DNA of 64,000 nucleotides from Antedon mediterranea. Taxonomy: Eukaryota; Echinodermata; Crinoidea; Comatulida; Antedonidae. Every line of letters begins with the position of its first letter. Position 1 is the stretch's first letter. The translations under genes were made by a program, and so were the position numbers. The notes below the pieces were generated by a model. It saw only the letters and a list, made by a program, of their open reading frames with translations, did not search any database and was not told where the DNA came from. Positions 12,401 to 22,831 of this stretch are shown here, piece by piece. Where the stretch lies: the NCBI RefSeq assembly GCF_964355755.1, contig NC_092674.1:31732001-31796000 (forward strand). The letters are read 5' to 3'.

Positions 12401-15400
12401 AAGACAGTGGAACCGTAATCACGTAGCCATAACATCGGCAGGGGTTCGAGGCTCACTCACTCCATGGTTCTGGTGGTAGAACAAGTCTTCTCGGATAAGG
12501 ACTATAAACCGTAGGCCCAGTGTACACATCTAGCTCGTGTGCACTTTAAAGAACCTAGTACATCTTTCGAGACGAGTAGGGGGTTACCCCGGTGTATTAG
12601 TACATCACAGCCACTGATCACCAACTGGGCCCTCTGGGAGACCAGTCTTTGACTGAAGAGGTTACCCAGTATAAATATATATTTCAATCAATCAATTATT
12701 AACTTACCTTTGCGTCATCATCCCCTGTCATATGTAGCTGTCTACGTATCTTCCATTCCTTACAATTATGTTCTGTTCTAGTCCTGTATAAGATATGATA
12801 TCGTCCCTCCATCTGCGTTTCTGTCTTCCCTTTTTTTTTTTCTGATTCTCAGCTGTCATTCTTTGTTGTATGCCATTTTGCTTCTTTTACTTTATTCCTT
12901 ATGACTTTGTTGAATTGTTTTATCATATTGTTTATAATTCAAATGTATTATTATAATTGAAGTAAATTATTATCCTTCTTATCTTGAGATATATTGAGAT
13001 ACATAATAATAATAAGCAATAATTTCATATTTTCAGACCTTATGGAGAAGATAGGTTCAAACTGGTTGGAGTTTGTTAACAGAGTTGCTCACCAAGGTGC
13101 ACCTACAATTCAGATATCAAAAGAATTGGTAAGAAATTTTTATTTCCACTTTTTGTGATTTACACTGTGAATTTGTCTGCCAGATTGGATACCTAACTAT
13201 AGATAATATTTATGTAAAAACTTGCAGATTGAACAAGAACTAAGATGCCCATTTCAACCTGACATGCAGTTAGAAGCTGTGTACAAGAGAATGATTTCCA
13301 GTACATGTTCAGCCACTATCCAAGCGGTAGTATCTAATAGGTTACAAGTGCAATATGATACTATACATGATCCAAACAGAGACTTTTGGTATAATTCATC
13401 ATCACCGTTGATTCACCCCATAGGCTGGTCAAGGAAAGTAGGACATCCACTCATTGACACATCTTGTAAGTTTTGAACTTAATGATAATCTTCTTTCCTT
13501 CCTACCACAACTTTAATTATTTATCTTTATTTTTTGTGTATGTATGTTTGTAATTTTACCTTTATACAGTATAATATACATTACAATACAAGCATTGGAT
13601 TTTTGAAAAGATTAAGAATGATTAAGCTTTATTATTGAAGTTTCTGATTATTATAATAATTTGTCATTCATTAAAAAGTACTGTACATGACTTTTTAATT
13701 TTTTGTTAGCATACAAGAACGAAGCTTTAGACAGGGGTAGGCACACCTATGATGCACCAAGTCATTTGTTTAAGGATGTAAGCATAATCTTTTTTTCTTG
13801 TCTTTGAAAGAGACTATTGCATATTGATGATGATGTTAGAATCATTAAGATAAATTATTTGATCTTGTTTCAAGCCTCCGCTTGTTGGAGAAAAGCACAA
13901 TTTTCACAATGGCATGAAGTTAGAAGCTGTTGACCCTCTGAAACTTGGTAATATATGCGTAGCAACAATATGCTGTGTGTTAAGAGATGGTTACCTGATG
14001 GTGGAGATAGATTCAATGGGTGATGCACCTAAGAAGGAACCATTCTGCTACCATCGCAGTTCAGCTTCTATACTACCAGTTGGCTTTTGTGACTACCATA
14101 AGATCGAACTGGTTCCACCACAGGGTAGGTTGGCTTTGTTTATCTTTTACAGACCAAATATTATCTCGTACTAAACTGGTAAATATATATTGTTCATACG
14201 AATATATAAATATATATTTGCAAATAGGCCAAAAGAAATCAGCTCTCACTGTTAACCATGACATGCATTGAATCACTGTCTAGATGTTTTGTTCAATGAT
14301 TTCTTAGGTTACACAAACATATTTGACTGGGATGACTATTTGCGTAGAACTAACTCTCTTGCAGCCCCTGTTGAACTCTTTCAACAGGTAAGTACACATT
14401 ATGATTGGGTAAGATGTGATTCTGCTGTAATTACTAACATTTGCCATTGTCAAGTTTAATTTTATGCTGTGTTATGGATATTTTAAACTAAAAGTACTGT
14501 AATAATATTAATAGAAGATTTGTTTATAGGATGTTACTAATCCAGGATGGAAAATAGGGCACAAAGTGGAGGCAGTGGACCTGATTGAATCTTCATTTAT
14601 TTGTGTTGGTACCATAACAAAGATTGCTGGCCCTCTTATCCAAGTACATTTTGATGGCTGGGACTCTTCTTATGATCAATGGGTTGAAATGCACAGTCGT
14701 GATTTGTACCCTGTTGGTTGGTGTGAGATGACATCATATCCTTTACAACCACCTAAAATATCAGGTAATATTTAATAGTACAGTACTAAGAAACTTTTCA
14801 TTGTAAGTTATAATTTTTGGTTTAAACTGTTTTTTTAAAAAAAATTTTTCACTAAATATAAGTGTATACTGTTTTTCTTTCTTTTAAATTAGAAAAAATG
14901 GAATATTCTCCACCCGTCCCAGTGCTTCCACCATCAGTGGCCAAGAAAAAGAAATCCACATCATCATGTGCTTCAAGGAGTAAGTTTGCAATTAATAATA
15001 TTTGATCATTATTATTTTTAACCTTGTTAATGTTCCTGGCTCTTTTACGTTATCGTTGATAGCTTTCTGCTTAAATTTTATTTTGTATCTCCATTGAGAT
15101 CCAGCCACTGATACCCACAGAATTGTAATTTTTTGAGGAATTTTTTTAATTAGCATGGTTTTATGTTTCATATTTTGTGTTATCTGGGTATTTTATGAAA
15201 TACTACTTGTATTTTCAACAGAGAGGAAAAACAGTGAGTGCAATCCAAGTAAACAGAGGATTTCTGTGGATTCTGTTAATGCTGATGCTATTTATAGATT
15301 TTCTGATGAAGAAGACCTCTGCTTTCCCTTGCCTAAAACAAAACCCAGTATAGAGAAAAAGAAGAAACCATCTGAAAAGAAAACTCCTAATGAGAAGAAA

Positions 15401-17506
15401 TGTGACAAGAAACCAGCCAGTAAAAAGGTGTCTGAAAAGAAAAAAGAACAATCTGAGGGGAAGAGGAAAGTTGAGAAAATTTCGAAAAAGCTTGAAAAGA
15501 AAAGCCAGAAGAATTTAAAGTTAAATATAGATAAAGCAACAGGAAAACAATGTAATTTGATTTCACCAGATGTGCTAGATATCTTGTCAAGACTGAAGAA
15601 GGAAGTTAAACAGTCTGATGAAAAAAATGGAGCAGTAGTTGATGGCAGTGTTTTAACAGTTAATGGTAAAAAAACAGAGTCTCTGTTATCGCCTAAATCC
15701 GATGATTTGTCATATTCAACAGCTGTAACTAATGTAGCTGCAACAACTCTGAAAACATCACAGCTCAAGCAAAAGACAGATCCTCCTTCATATCCTACCA
15801 ACACTGTAATCAAGAATGAACCAGAATCTATACCAACAAAAAGGTTAATACCAAATATCAATAACATCCCACATCTTGACTTAAACAGCACTTCACAAGG
15901 GGCATTATTACGACAAATTGCATTATCGTCCAACAAATCAAAAGCAACAAAAACAAAACAGAAGACTCGTAATTGTCCTGCACAAGTACCAAAGAAGACA
16001 ATAGCTAAAACCAAGGCTGAAAAACCAATGTCGGTTCCCAACTCACCAATTGCTAGAACTAGCCATCTAGCTACTCTACTCAACCTACCTGGTCAGATTG
16101 ATCTGATAAGATTGGAACCTCATATTTACAATGGATTTGTAGAACCCAGATCAAAACTAAAAAAAAATGATTCAATATCTTTAGGTGACAATCTAGGCAG
16201 ATATGCTGGGCAGTCATCAGATGTTGTTAAAGCCTTTGCCTTGAATAATCCAAATGTTTGTTCATTACAACAAGTCACGTCACCAGTAACTTCACCTCAA
16301 ACACATGAATCTGTATTAAGTCAAACACACTCCGTCCAACCTGTAGGAATGCATCCACATAATAAATTGTTAGGAAAGGGATGTCCGACACAGGAAAGCA
16401 TTTCTGATCATGAGAAGAGTCCTCCACAACATTTTATTCCAATGACTCCTCCTCTTCCATCGCCAGTTCAAAATGTTTTAAGACCTGAATTGCCGCCATT
16501 TGCCAGTCTTACCCAACATTGGAGAGGTCCTTCCGAGCCACTTGCTATGTGGGCTACTTCCTCAATTGCAAAAACTATTTCTTCAAATACTAAACTAATA
16601 GGTGATCCTATGACACCAGCAGCTAGCCCTACATCATCAACTTCTAATTTGTCGCTGCAAACACAGTACACAAACACTCCAATCAACTTCTCAACCACCC
16701 AGCCACCCAGTCCTTACATGCTGATACCAGCTGGACATGATGGTAAACAATTTGCTATGAAAGCTATCAGTGTGACTTCAAAACCACTACAGATGATTGA
16801 TCAACCAAACTTACAGTCAATTCATAATCTTGCAAGTTCACCAAATGCTAGCCCTCAACACTCAATGCCCAACACAGGCAGACAAAATCTGTTGAGTGTT
16901 CCACCAGAGCAAATAATGCAAATACCAAGGCTTATAAACTCTAGTGTGAAAGTGTCCCCTTTGAATCCATTGAATAGCTTTTCAGTTCAGTATGCAAGGC
17001 TAGCGCACAATTCAACAGCAGCTCTGCAAGTACAGAAGCAGAACGTTGAAAAGAGAGAAGAAGAAAAGGAAGAGATTCAAGTGAGAAGCCCCAACTTTGA
17101 CCCCTGGAAGTGGAGTGTGTCAGCAGTTGTTCAGTTCCTGATTGATGCTGGTGAGGGTTCTTGTGCAGATACCTTTAGAAGACAGGTTAGTTGTCTTGTT
17201 TTTTATTGTTATCACACACCTACCGTTGTAAAAAACTGTATTAGCTAAAATGTATTAATTTACCATTATTAATTATTACTGGGAAGTTTATAATTTCTTC
17301 AGTTTATAATTTGTTCCTGTGCCTGTTCACTTATATTTATATATAATTATATATTTTTTCTTCAGAAAATTGATGGTCTTAAATTTATGTCTCTAACTAA
17401 AGACCAGATAGCTAAACTGACTGGCATGAAGGTGGCGCCCTCTCTCAAGATTTACCATCAAATTGAGCTTCTCAGATCTCATTACCCATCACCAACAGTA
17501 ACATAG
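6458..17506 (+). CDS. Sfmbt: Sfmbt-type Polycomb-group protein: FCS zinc finger, four MBT repeats, SAM
   Basis: Seventeen coding exons: 6458-6460, 7752-7770, 8550-8665, 9231-9417, 9568-9737, 10204-10371, 10548-10665, 12201-12335, 13037-13128, 13228-13465, 13710-13777, 13875-14124, 14308-14387, 14530-14764, 14893-14979, 15222-17185, 17366-17506. All phases agree and give 1356 aa. Domains: FCS zinc finger (CAYC ... FCSVSC, about 110-150), MBT1 about 190-305, MBT2 310-415, MBT3 430-523, MBT4 524-627 (aromatic cage segment FDGW...YDQW), a long Lys/Ser/Pro-rich linker in one 1.96-kb exon, and a C-terminal SAM (WKWSVSAVVQFLIDAG ... KIYHQIELL). MBT repeats bind mono-/dimethyl-lysine on histones and SAM mediates Polycomb assembly. 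The order matches Drosophila Sfmbt; vertebrate MBTD1 and L3MBTL2 have the finger and MBTs but lack SAM. The first two exons (ATG exactly at an exon end, then a 19-nt microexon) are the least certain part. Confidence 0.85.
7215..7700 (-). mobile_element. 5'-truncated CR1-like LINE, 3' end
   Basis: The minus strand at 7398-7691 encodes the C-terminal tail common to CR1-like non-LTR retrotransposons (MKDPTHPLHYCYNLNRSG, then a basic stretch and SFVVNSIHIFN). It is followed by a short 3' UTR with a GGACAAAT motif and a terminal run of about three ATTCTTGA-type 7-8-mers at 7215-7240, the simple-repeat tail typical of CR1/L2 elements. The reverse transcriptase is missing, as expected for a 5'-truncated insertion. 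It lies in intron 1 of the Sfmbt-like gene, antisense to it. Confidence 0.75.
7792..8357. mobile_element. hAT-like non-autonomous element (MITE)
   Basis: The ends are inverted: CAGGGGCGGATCTAGGATTT at 7792 and TAAATCCGCCCCTG ending at 8357. The CAGGGGCGGAT terminus is characteristic of hAT-superfamily transposons. Length is 566 bp with no transposase frame. The flanks do not show an exact 8-bp target duplication (tatgt versus catgt), so the insertion is old or the boundary has decayed. It sits in intron 2 of the Sfmbt-like gene. Confidence 0.7.
9722..10112 (+). repeat. Tandem array carrying the donor of the Sfmbt zinc-finger exon, about 8 copies
   Basis: Mixed units of about 48-57 bp each contain CTAAGAATCTTCAG or CTTGAG followed by GTATTGGTTTA. 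The first copy is the true end of the zinc-finger exon (AATCTTCAG/GTATTGG at 9737/9738); later copies lie downstream in the intron. Two spacer types alternate, one with TTATAACCACTTTCTATATT and one with TTAGACACACACACTCAATA. Reading through the true donor meets a stop at once (GTA TTG GTT TAA). Confidence 0.9.
10750..12083 (+). repeat. 53-bp minisatellite, about 25 copies, in a Sfmbt intron
   Basis: The repeated unit reads AATAATTATTGTGGGTCAAT, then CCTGCTACTGGTCCTCACCA, then TCTCATCTATTTA. It begins about 85 bp after the MBT1 exon donor. Most copies differ by single substitutions (ACC/ATT, TTTA/TCTA); two central copies have a 4-bp insertion (ATTTATTG). The unit does not include exon sequence. 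Short open frames through it are by-products of the repeat. Confidence 0.95.
12380..12702 (+). mobile_element. tRNA-derived SINE (Leu-like head)
   Basis: The head has an RNA polymerase III A box (GTGGCCGAGCGGTTAAGAC at about 12388) and a B box (GGTTCGAGGCT at about 12443), spaced as in a class II tRNA such as tRNA-Leu. A roughly 200-bp tRNA-unrelated body follows, with GGGAGACCAGTCTTTGACTG, ending in a short ATTTCAATCAATCAATT tail. The tRNA cloverleaf is not completed with a matching acceptor stem, so it is not a tRNA gene. It lies in the Sfmbt intron after the 12201-12335 exon. Confidence 0.8.
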
Positions 17507-19563
17507 GCTTGCTCCCATTCCAAGTCTAATCTACAGTATAAGAATTTTCATTGATTTATGGTGTTTTATAAGAGAAATTGTTTATATTTATATGTGATGA
17601 ATAGCCATTATGTACAATATTGTTATTGATACATTTTTTACAGCTGAATGCATACATACATCTGTATTGAGTATTGCTTGAACAAGTACCCTGTAATACG
17701 TTATTGATTCGTTTTATATTTGTAAATCTGTGAATTAAGTTCAATATTGATGATTTATCTTTCAGTATATACATACAGTATAAGATTTAAAAATGTTGAC
17801 ATAAATAGTCAAGTTCAAATAGATTAATCTGTGTGGGCAGGGTGTAACAAATGATGATGTAATTGCTCGGAATGAGTTAAACAGGAGATGTGGGGTGTGG
17901 TCAAGGTGTAACGAATAAAATAACTATTTATAGTTAAAGAAGATGTATTATTAAATACGTATAATTCTAGGGAGAAAATAAATACAAGAAGAAATAAATC
18001 AAGATAATTAAAACATTTTGGAAAATGAAAAAATTATAATAAGAAAAGTAATTTCGGTTATATTTTTGTACGCTTTATTTTGATATGTATTAGCAATTTA
18101 AATTATTTATTAAATAAATTAAGTTCTACTAACAAATTATTAATTTAAGAAAGTTAAATAATATTAAACACCTTAATTCAACAGATAGACCTTGCAACAT
18201 GTTGATTATTATTGTTATTATTGACCATATCAAACGGCTATGCTAAATTATTGCCCCTGTATCCGGCAACATGCGACATGTTTCCGTCGGCCAACAAAAT
18301 CGCAAATTCGTGTGTTATGCCTCGTCAGTACTCGACATTATCAGTGTGTTATTTAAAATGGACATTCAAATTATTTCGTATAAGGACTGAACAGGGAGTA
18401 GTTTGTTAGTTGGTATTCAGTATTATGTTTAGCAAATTAATACTATCGTTCTTTCAATATTATCGACATCTTCTCAAAATGAAATGGCGTATATTTTTAT
18501 TTTACGATTTCATTGATAATGTTCAAAGAATTGAAAGTTTCATTTAGAAATAAAAAATCGCTAAAGACGTTTATGTTACTATAGATTGAATATTGGTATA
18601 TTAAAAATACATTGTATTACTTTACTGTGGCGTTATTTATACCATTTTAACATAAGATAATTCTGTTTTCATGAACACAATTATAGGCAAACATGCAATT
18701 TTGTTTAATTAGTTTGGTTAGGTTCTGTCTATTTTATAAGATTTGTTACATTATTCATGCAGAGAGTATACTTAGAGGTTGTAAATAATATTATGTATAT
18801 ACGAGTAGGATGAGGAGAAGGTATAGACTATACCTAACTCAATGCTTTAAGTAAGAATGCAATAACGTGCCTAACTGCACCAGCTGAATGCTATTATAGA
18901 ACAACGTGTACAGTAAATATTCTTTAGTTATACGGATTTTTTTTTATTTTAATAAAAGTTTATATAATTATTTGCCAAAAAAAATTGAATTGAGGTATGC
19001 ATGCATAAAGTAATCTATTTTGATTATGATTAAATGTTATTAGGTTGTGATTAAGTAACGTCACGATACCTAAACAGTTTCCTTATAACAAATAATGTAT
19101 TTATTTTCGAGGTTCTCATGAGCGTATTGATACGCTATCCTATGTTGTACTGTTAATTTGTATACTATGATGGTACAACGTTTGATTAAATAACGAAATA
19201 GATGTCAAATATTAATTTGGTCATGCGTCTCTCTTCAAAATAAAATTGCTTGAATGTATTTGATACCACAACATATTCTATTTTTGTTTGTTCGACGGTA
19301 AAATATAAAAATGTGTATAGTGAACATGAAAATAATACGAAATTACCATTGAGCGAGAACAGCATGGTCGCGTGATGGTGATATTCCGCAATAACTTATT
19401 AATTGATATTCGAAGTTTAAACTTATCTGGTATATGAAATAAACAGTATTGCCTATAATCAACAGCTGAATCAGAATACTAGTTCTCATCCCATCATCAG
19501 CAAAATATGATAAAAAGAAAAAATCGTCGATATCCGTGGCAGCAATTGGGTGTGGTAGGGTGG
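17507..19563. other. Sfmbt 3' flank and intergenic spacer
   Basis: The sequence after the Sfmbt stop contains its 3' UTR; a candidate AATAAA lies at about 17914. The rest is AT-rich with no recognisable exon, repeat or RNA gene. From about 19410 it becomes the upstream part of the carboxypeptidase duplication unit, which is repeated at about 22650. Confidence 0.5.
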
Positions 19564-19570
19564 TATAACG
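19564..19570 (+). promoter_or_regulatory. Candidate TATA box of carboxypeptidase copy 1
   Basis: TATAACG lies 40 bp before the ATG, inside a block (TATAACGTGTTATTCGGTGG) that is unchanged in the second copy while flanking sequence differs. The spacing would put transcription start about 10 nt before the ATG. Assignment is inference. Confidence 0.35.
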
Positions 19571-19603
19571 TGTTATTCGGTGGAACTCTGCACGTATTTA
19601 ATC

Positions 19604-22178
19604 ATGTGGAAGTTTGTTTTCTTAAGTTTATTTGTTTCTACTACTTTGGGGTCTCACCAAAGATATGACAAGTAAGTGATTGTTGAAGAAAAAAAAATAA
19701 CGATGTTGGTTTATTTTGATGTATTGTTCGATACAATATTGTGCACGTTTATAGCTTTCAGGTATGGCGTATCCGATGTGAAGACGAGACTGATGTTAAA
19801 TGGGTAAAAACAGCAGCATCGATGTATGAAGACAAGGTAGGCCTAATTTCAATTTACTCAATATTATTGGAAAGTACATCTACGAGTTTTTAGAGTAAAT
19901 TAAACATTACATTATCAATCTGTTGGAACACCTTAGATTGATAGCTTCGCTGCCAATCACCAGACCAACTCTGTTGACCTGATGGTTTCTCCGTGGTTTA
20001 TTGATACCTTTCGGAACCTTCTCACAAATCGTGGTTTACAATTTACAGTAATCATTGAGAACGTACAGGAACTGATAGACAATGAGCGAGATACAATACG
20101 GACTAGGGCAGTTGGTGCCGACTTTGATTATACCGTGTATCATACATACGATGAGGTAAAATGCCTTATTAATCTATTTTAAAGTACCATCCTCTTGTCA
20201 CTTCAAAGCATCTTTCATTTACCATAATTTTATGTAGGTTTTTGAAACATTGTCAATAATTGTTTTTATAAGATTCAAGATTGGGTCAAGACATTTTCAC
20301 AAGATAACAGCAACATTGTTGAATCGTTTCTCCTGACAACTTCATATGAAAAACGACCAATTAATGGCTTAAAGGTAATAGTAGTTTATTTATTTAAAGT
20401 AAATTTTATCCTTGTTAAAATTAAGTAAACATTTTGTATTGTTTAATGAAATCTGAAAATTAACATGATGTTCTAAAAATAGCACATTAAATTATACAAA
20501 TCGATTGACGTTAGAAGTGTATCATTCATTATTATTATTATTAGAGATTACATTTAGAATACTACTATAATTATGGAAATTTTGACCATTAATATTTTTA
20601 ATGTTTAGATCTCTGGTGATTTACCATCAACTGGCAAACCAGCCATTTACTTTCAAGGTGGTATCCACTCTCGTGAGTGGATCTCTCCGGCTACTGTTAT
20701 GTACTTCACCAATAAAGTAAGACTAAGTCATTAAACAATAAAAAAAAACCACTGTACTGTGTGCCGTCATGAATAGCATGCAATACTGAGGACTATATAA
20801 CATTAATTAATGCATATCCAATACTATACTTACGTATCAAGATTTTGACGTAAATCAATTCCATGTTTACTGATGTAGCCGATAGTTAATGAAACAATTG
20901 AATGGATGAGAAAATTGACACATGTATACATACTAATACAATTTCGTATATCTTATGTTAGTTTGTAGAAGATTACGGAAGAGATAGCGAAGTGACTCGC
21001 ATGTTAGACGAGATAGATTGGTACATTGTCCCATCTCTTAATGCTGACGGCTACGTGTACACCTGGGAATATGTAAGACATCTTTCGCTTATGATATCCA
21101 CAAAAATGAGTTTTTTTTCCTGTTATGGCTGCAAACTATTCCGTAAAAATAATTGGTTTACAATGAACTTTTGCAACGATAATACAATGTGGCTACTACA
21201 TCATTTACGACTTTAGTAATACTAACAAACACTTCCTTAATTGCTAATATATTTGTTTAGGATCGTCTTTGGAGAAAAACACGTCAAAGATTCAAAGGAA
21301 ACCTGTGCGTTGGAACCGATCCGAACAGGAACTATGATTATAAATGGGGAGGTAGGCATGTGCAATTAAATGAACTCATCACATCATTTATTTTCTATAT
21401 AACTGTAAAAATATAGGCCTATATACCGGTGTTTCTGTCGATCGTTATTGTAGTCATTTTATCATTAAGGTGAAGGAGCTAGTAATAACTCATGTTCGTT
21501 GACCTACGCTGGTCCACATGCCTTCTCTGAACCTGAGATCAAAGGAAGTACAGGTTTTCTATTGGAGAAGGCTAAAACCCAACCCTTTAAAGTATTCATT
21601 GATTGGCATAGCTACTCGCAGCTGATGTTAGCGCCATGGTCCTGGACCGACAAGGAACTTCCACCAGATGCAGCTGCACAAGACGACTTTGCAAGAGAGA
21701 CGACTCAAGCTATCGAGTCTGTTTATGGGACGAAGTATGTCTATGGACCTGGCTCTAAAGTTCTTTGTGAGTTTGTTTTCAAACAAAATATGTATTTTAC
21801 TAAATTCAGAATATATTAAACCCGAGGATAAACAAAATCTTTTACGATCGGATTAAAATACTCACATGGAACATTTTAGTTGCAAAGAGTGAGTTGCATT
21901 ATTAACAATTCTAAACACATATAATAATTATTCATAAATTGATGTTAGTAGGCCTATTTAAATGTTTTTTTTTTTTAATTTTAGATGTTTCATCTGGTGC
22001 GAGCAAGGACTGGGGCTATGTCGGACTAGGTGCTACGTATTCATACACCGTCGAACTACGTGATACTGGAACATACGGGTTCCTTCTGCCAGAACAGCAA
22101 ATACGGTCGTCAGGCATTGAGACTTACGAAGGAGTGAAGGCTATGGGGCGCTTCATCCTAAATGAAATAAATAATTAA
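19604..22178 (+). CDS. Secreted M14A metallocarboxypeptidase, copy 1 (predicted acidic-residue specificity)
   Basis: Nine exons: 19604-19671, 19755-19836, 19937-20155, 20273-20374, 20609-20716, 20962-21072, 21261-21351, 21470-21766, 21985-22178; 423 aa. A signal peptide ([16 protein letters not shown]) is followed by the M14 propeptide ([16 protein letters not shown]) and a likely tryptic activation site at [11 protein letters not shown]. Catalytic set: zinc ligands His177 and Glu180 (GIHSREW) and His307 (DWHSYSQ), Arg235 (WRKTR), Asn252-Arg253 (DPNRNY), Tyr360 and catalytic Glu383 ([11 protein letters not shown]). The residue at bovine position 255, which sets the preferred C-terminal residue, is Lys367 (SGASKDWGY), unlike Ile (A type) or Asp (B type). 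A positive residue there is known in carboxypeptidase O and in an insect glutamate carboxypeptidase. Zymogen of a secreted, probably digestive, exopeptidase. Confidence 0.95.
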
Positions 22179-22791
22179 ATACAAACAAACAATACAACAA
22201 ATGAATTTAATAATGACGGTGTTTTTAATGTATTTAAGGCATTGAAAATATCTCTATTGCTAAGTGATACTAATTCGATTAATTAGGCAGATTATATAAA
22301 CAAAATGATTATTTTATCCCCCAACTCAAATCACCCATTAATTACTCTATGGGTTCTTGCTAATATCTGACGTTTTATTCTCAATTTACTCAATCAAGAA
22401 ATTAAATAAAATCTTTTAATTAAAACCAATAGGCCTAATTTGTTTATTCGTCATTGTTTTAACGATTGGATGTAATTAAATATTTAGCACTTTAAGGACC
22501 CGGTACTGTGAGTATAATGCTGTAAAGTTGAAGAGATAATAATTAAAAGTCATCTGATTATACATTGATCGTTGTTTTGGAAACACTCTGGACTCGTCTA
22601 TTAATTGTTGCTAAATTTGTTTTGTTATAATTTTAATGAAAACGCAGTAAAGTTTAAACTAATCTGGTATATAAACAATAATGCCTATAATCAACAGCTG
22701 CATCAGAATACTAGTTCTCATCCCCGTAAAATCGAACCACATAATGATAAGAAGTCGTCGATGATATGTGACAGCAATTGAGTGCAAGTAG
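22179..22791. other. Spacer between the two carboxypeptidase genes
   Basis: Contains the 3' UTR of copy 1 (candidate AATAAA near 22406) and, from about 22650, the duplicated upstream region of copy 2. No further gene seen. Confidence 0.6.
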
Positions 22792-22798
22792 TATAACG
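22792..22798 (+). promoter_or_regulatory. Candidate TATA box of carboxypeptidase copy 2
   Basis: Same TATAACG at the same 40-bp distance from the ATG as in copy 1, in the conserved block ending CTCTGCACGTATT. Conservation between duplicates is weak evidence by itself because the duplication is young. Confidence 0.35.
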
Positions 22799-22831
22799 TG
22801 TTATTCGGTGGAACTCTGCACGTATTGAACA

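Noticed and set aside
12380-12460. Possible tRNA-Leu gene
   Set aside because: A and B boxes are present, but the acceptor stem does not close and the sequence runs into a SINE body and tail.
15292-16083. 263-codon antisense open frame
   Set aside because: It lies opposite the large Sfmbt coding exon, is rich in Phe/Ser/Leu from Lys-rich sense codons, and has no splice context.
18212-18409. 65-codon open frame in the spacer before the carboxypeptidases
   Set aside because: No domain, no splice context and no neighbouring exon; length is expected by chance.
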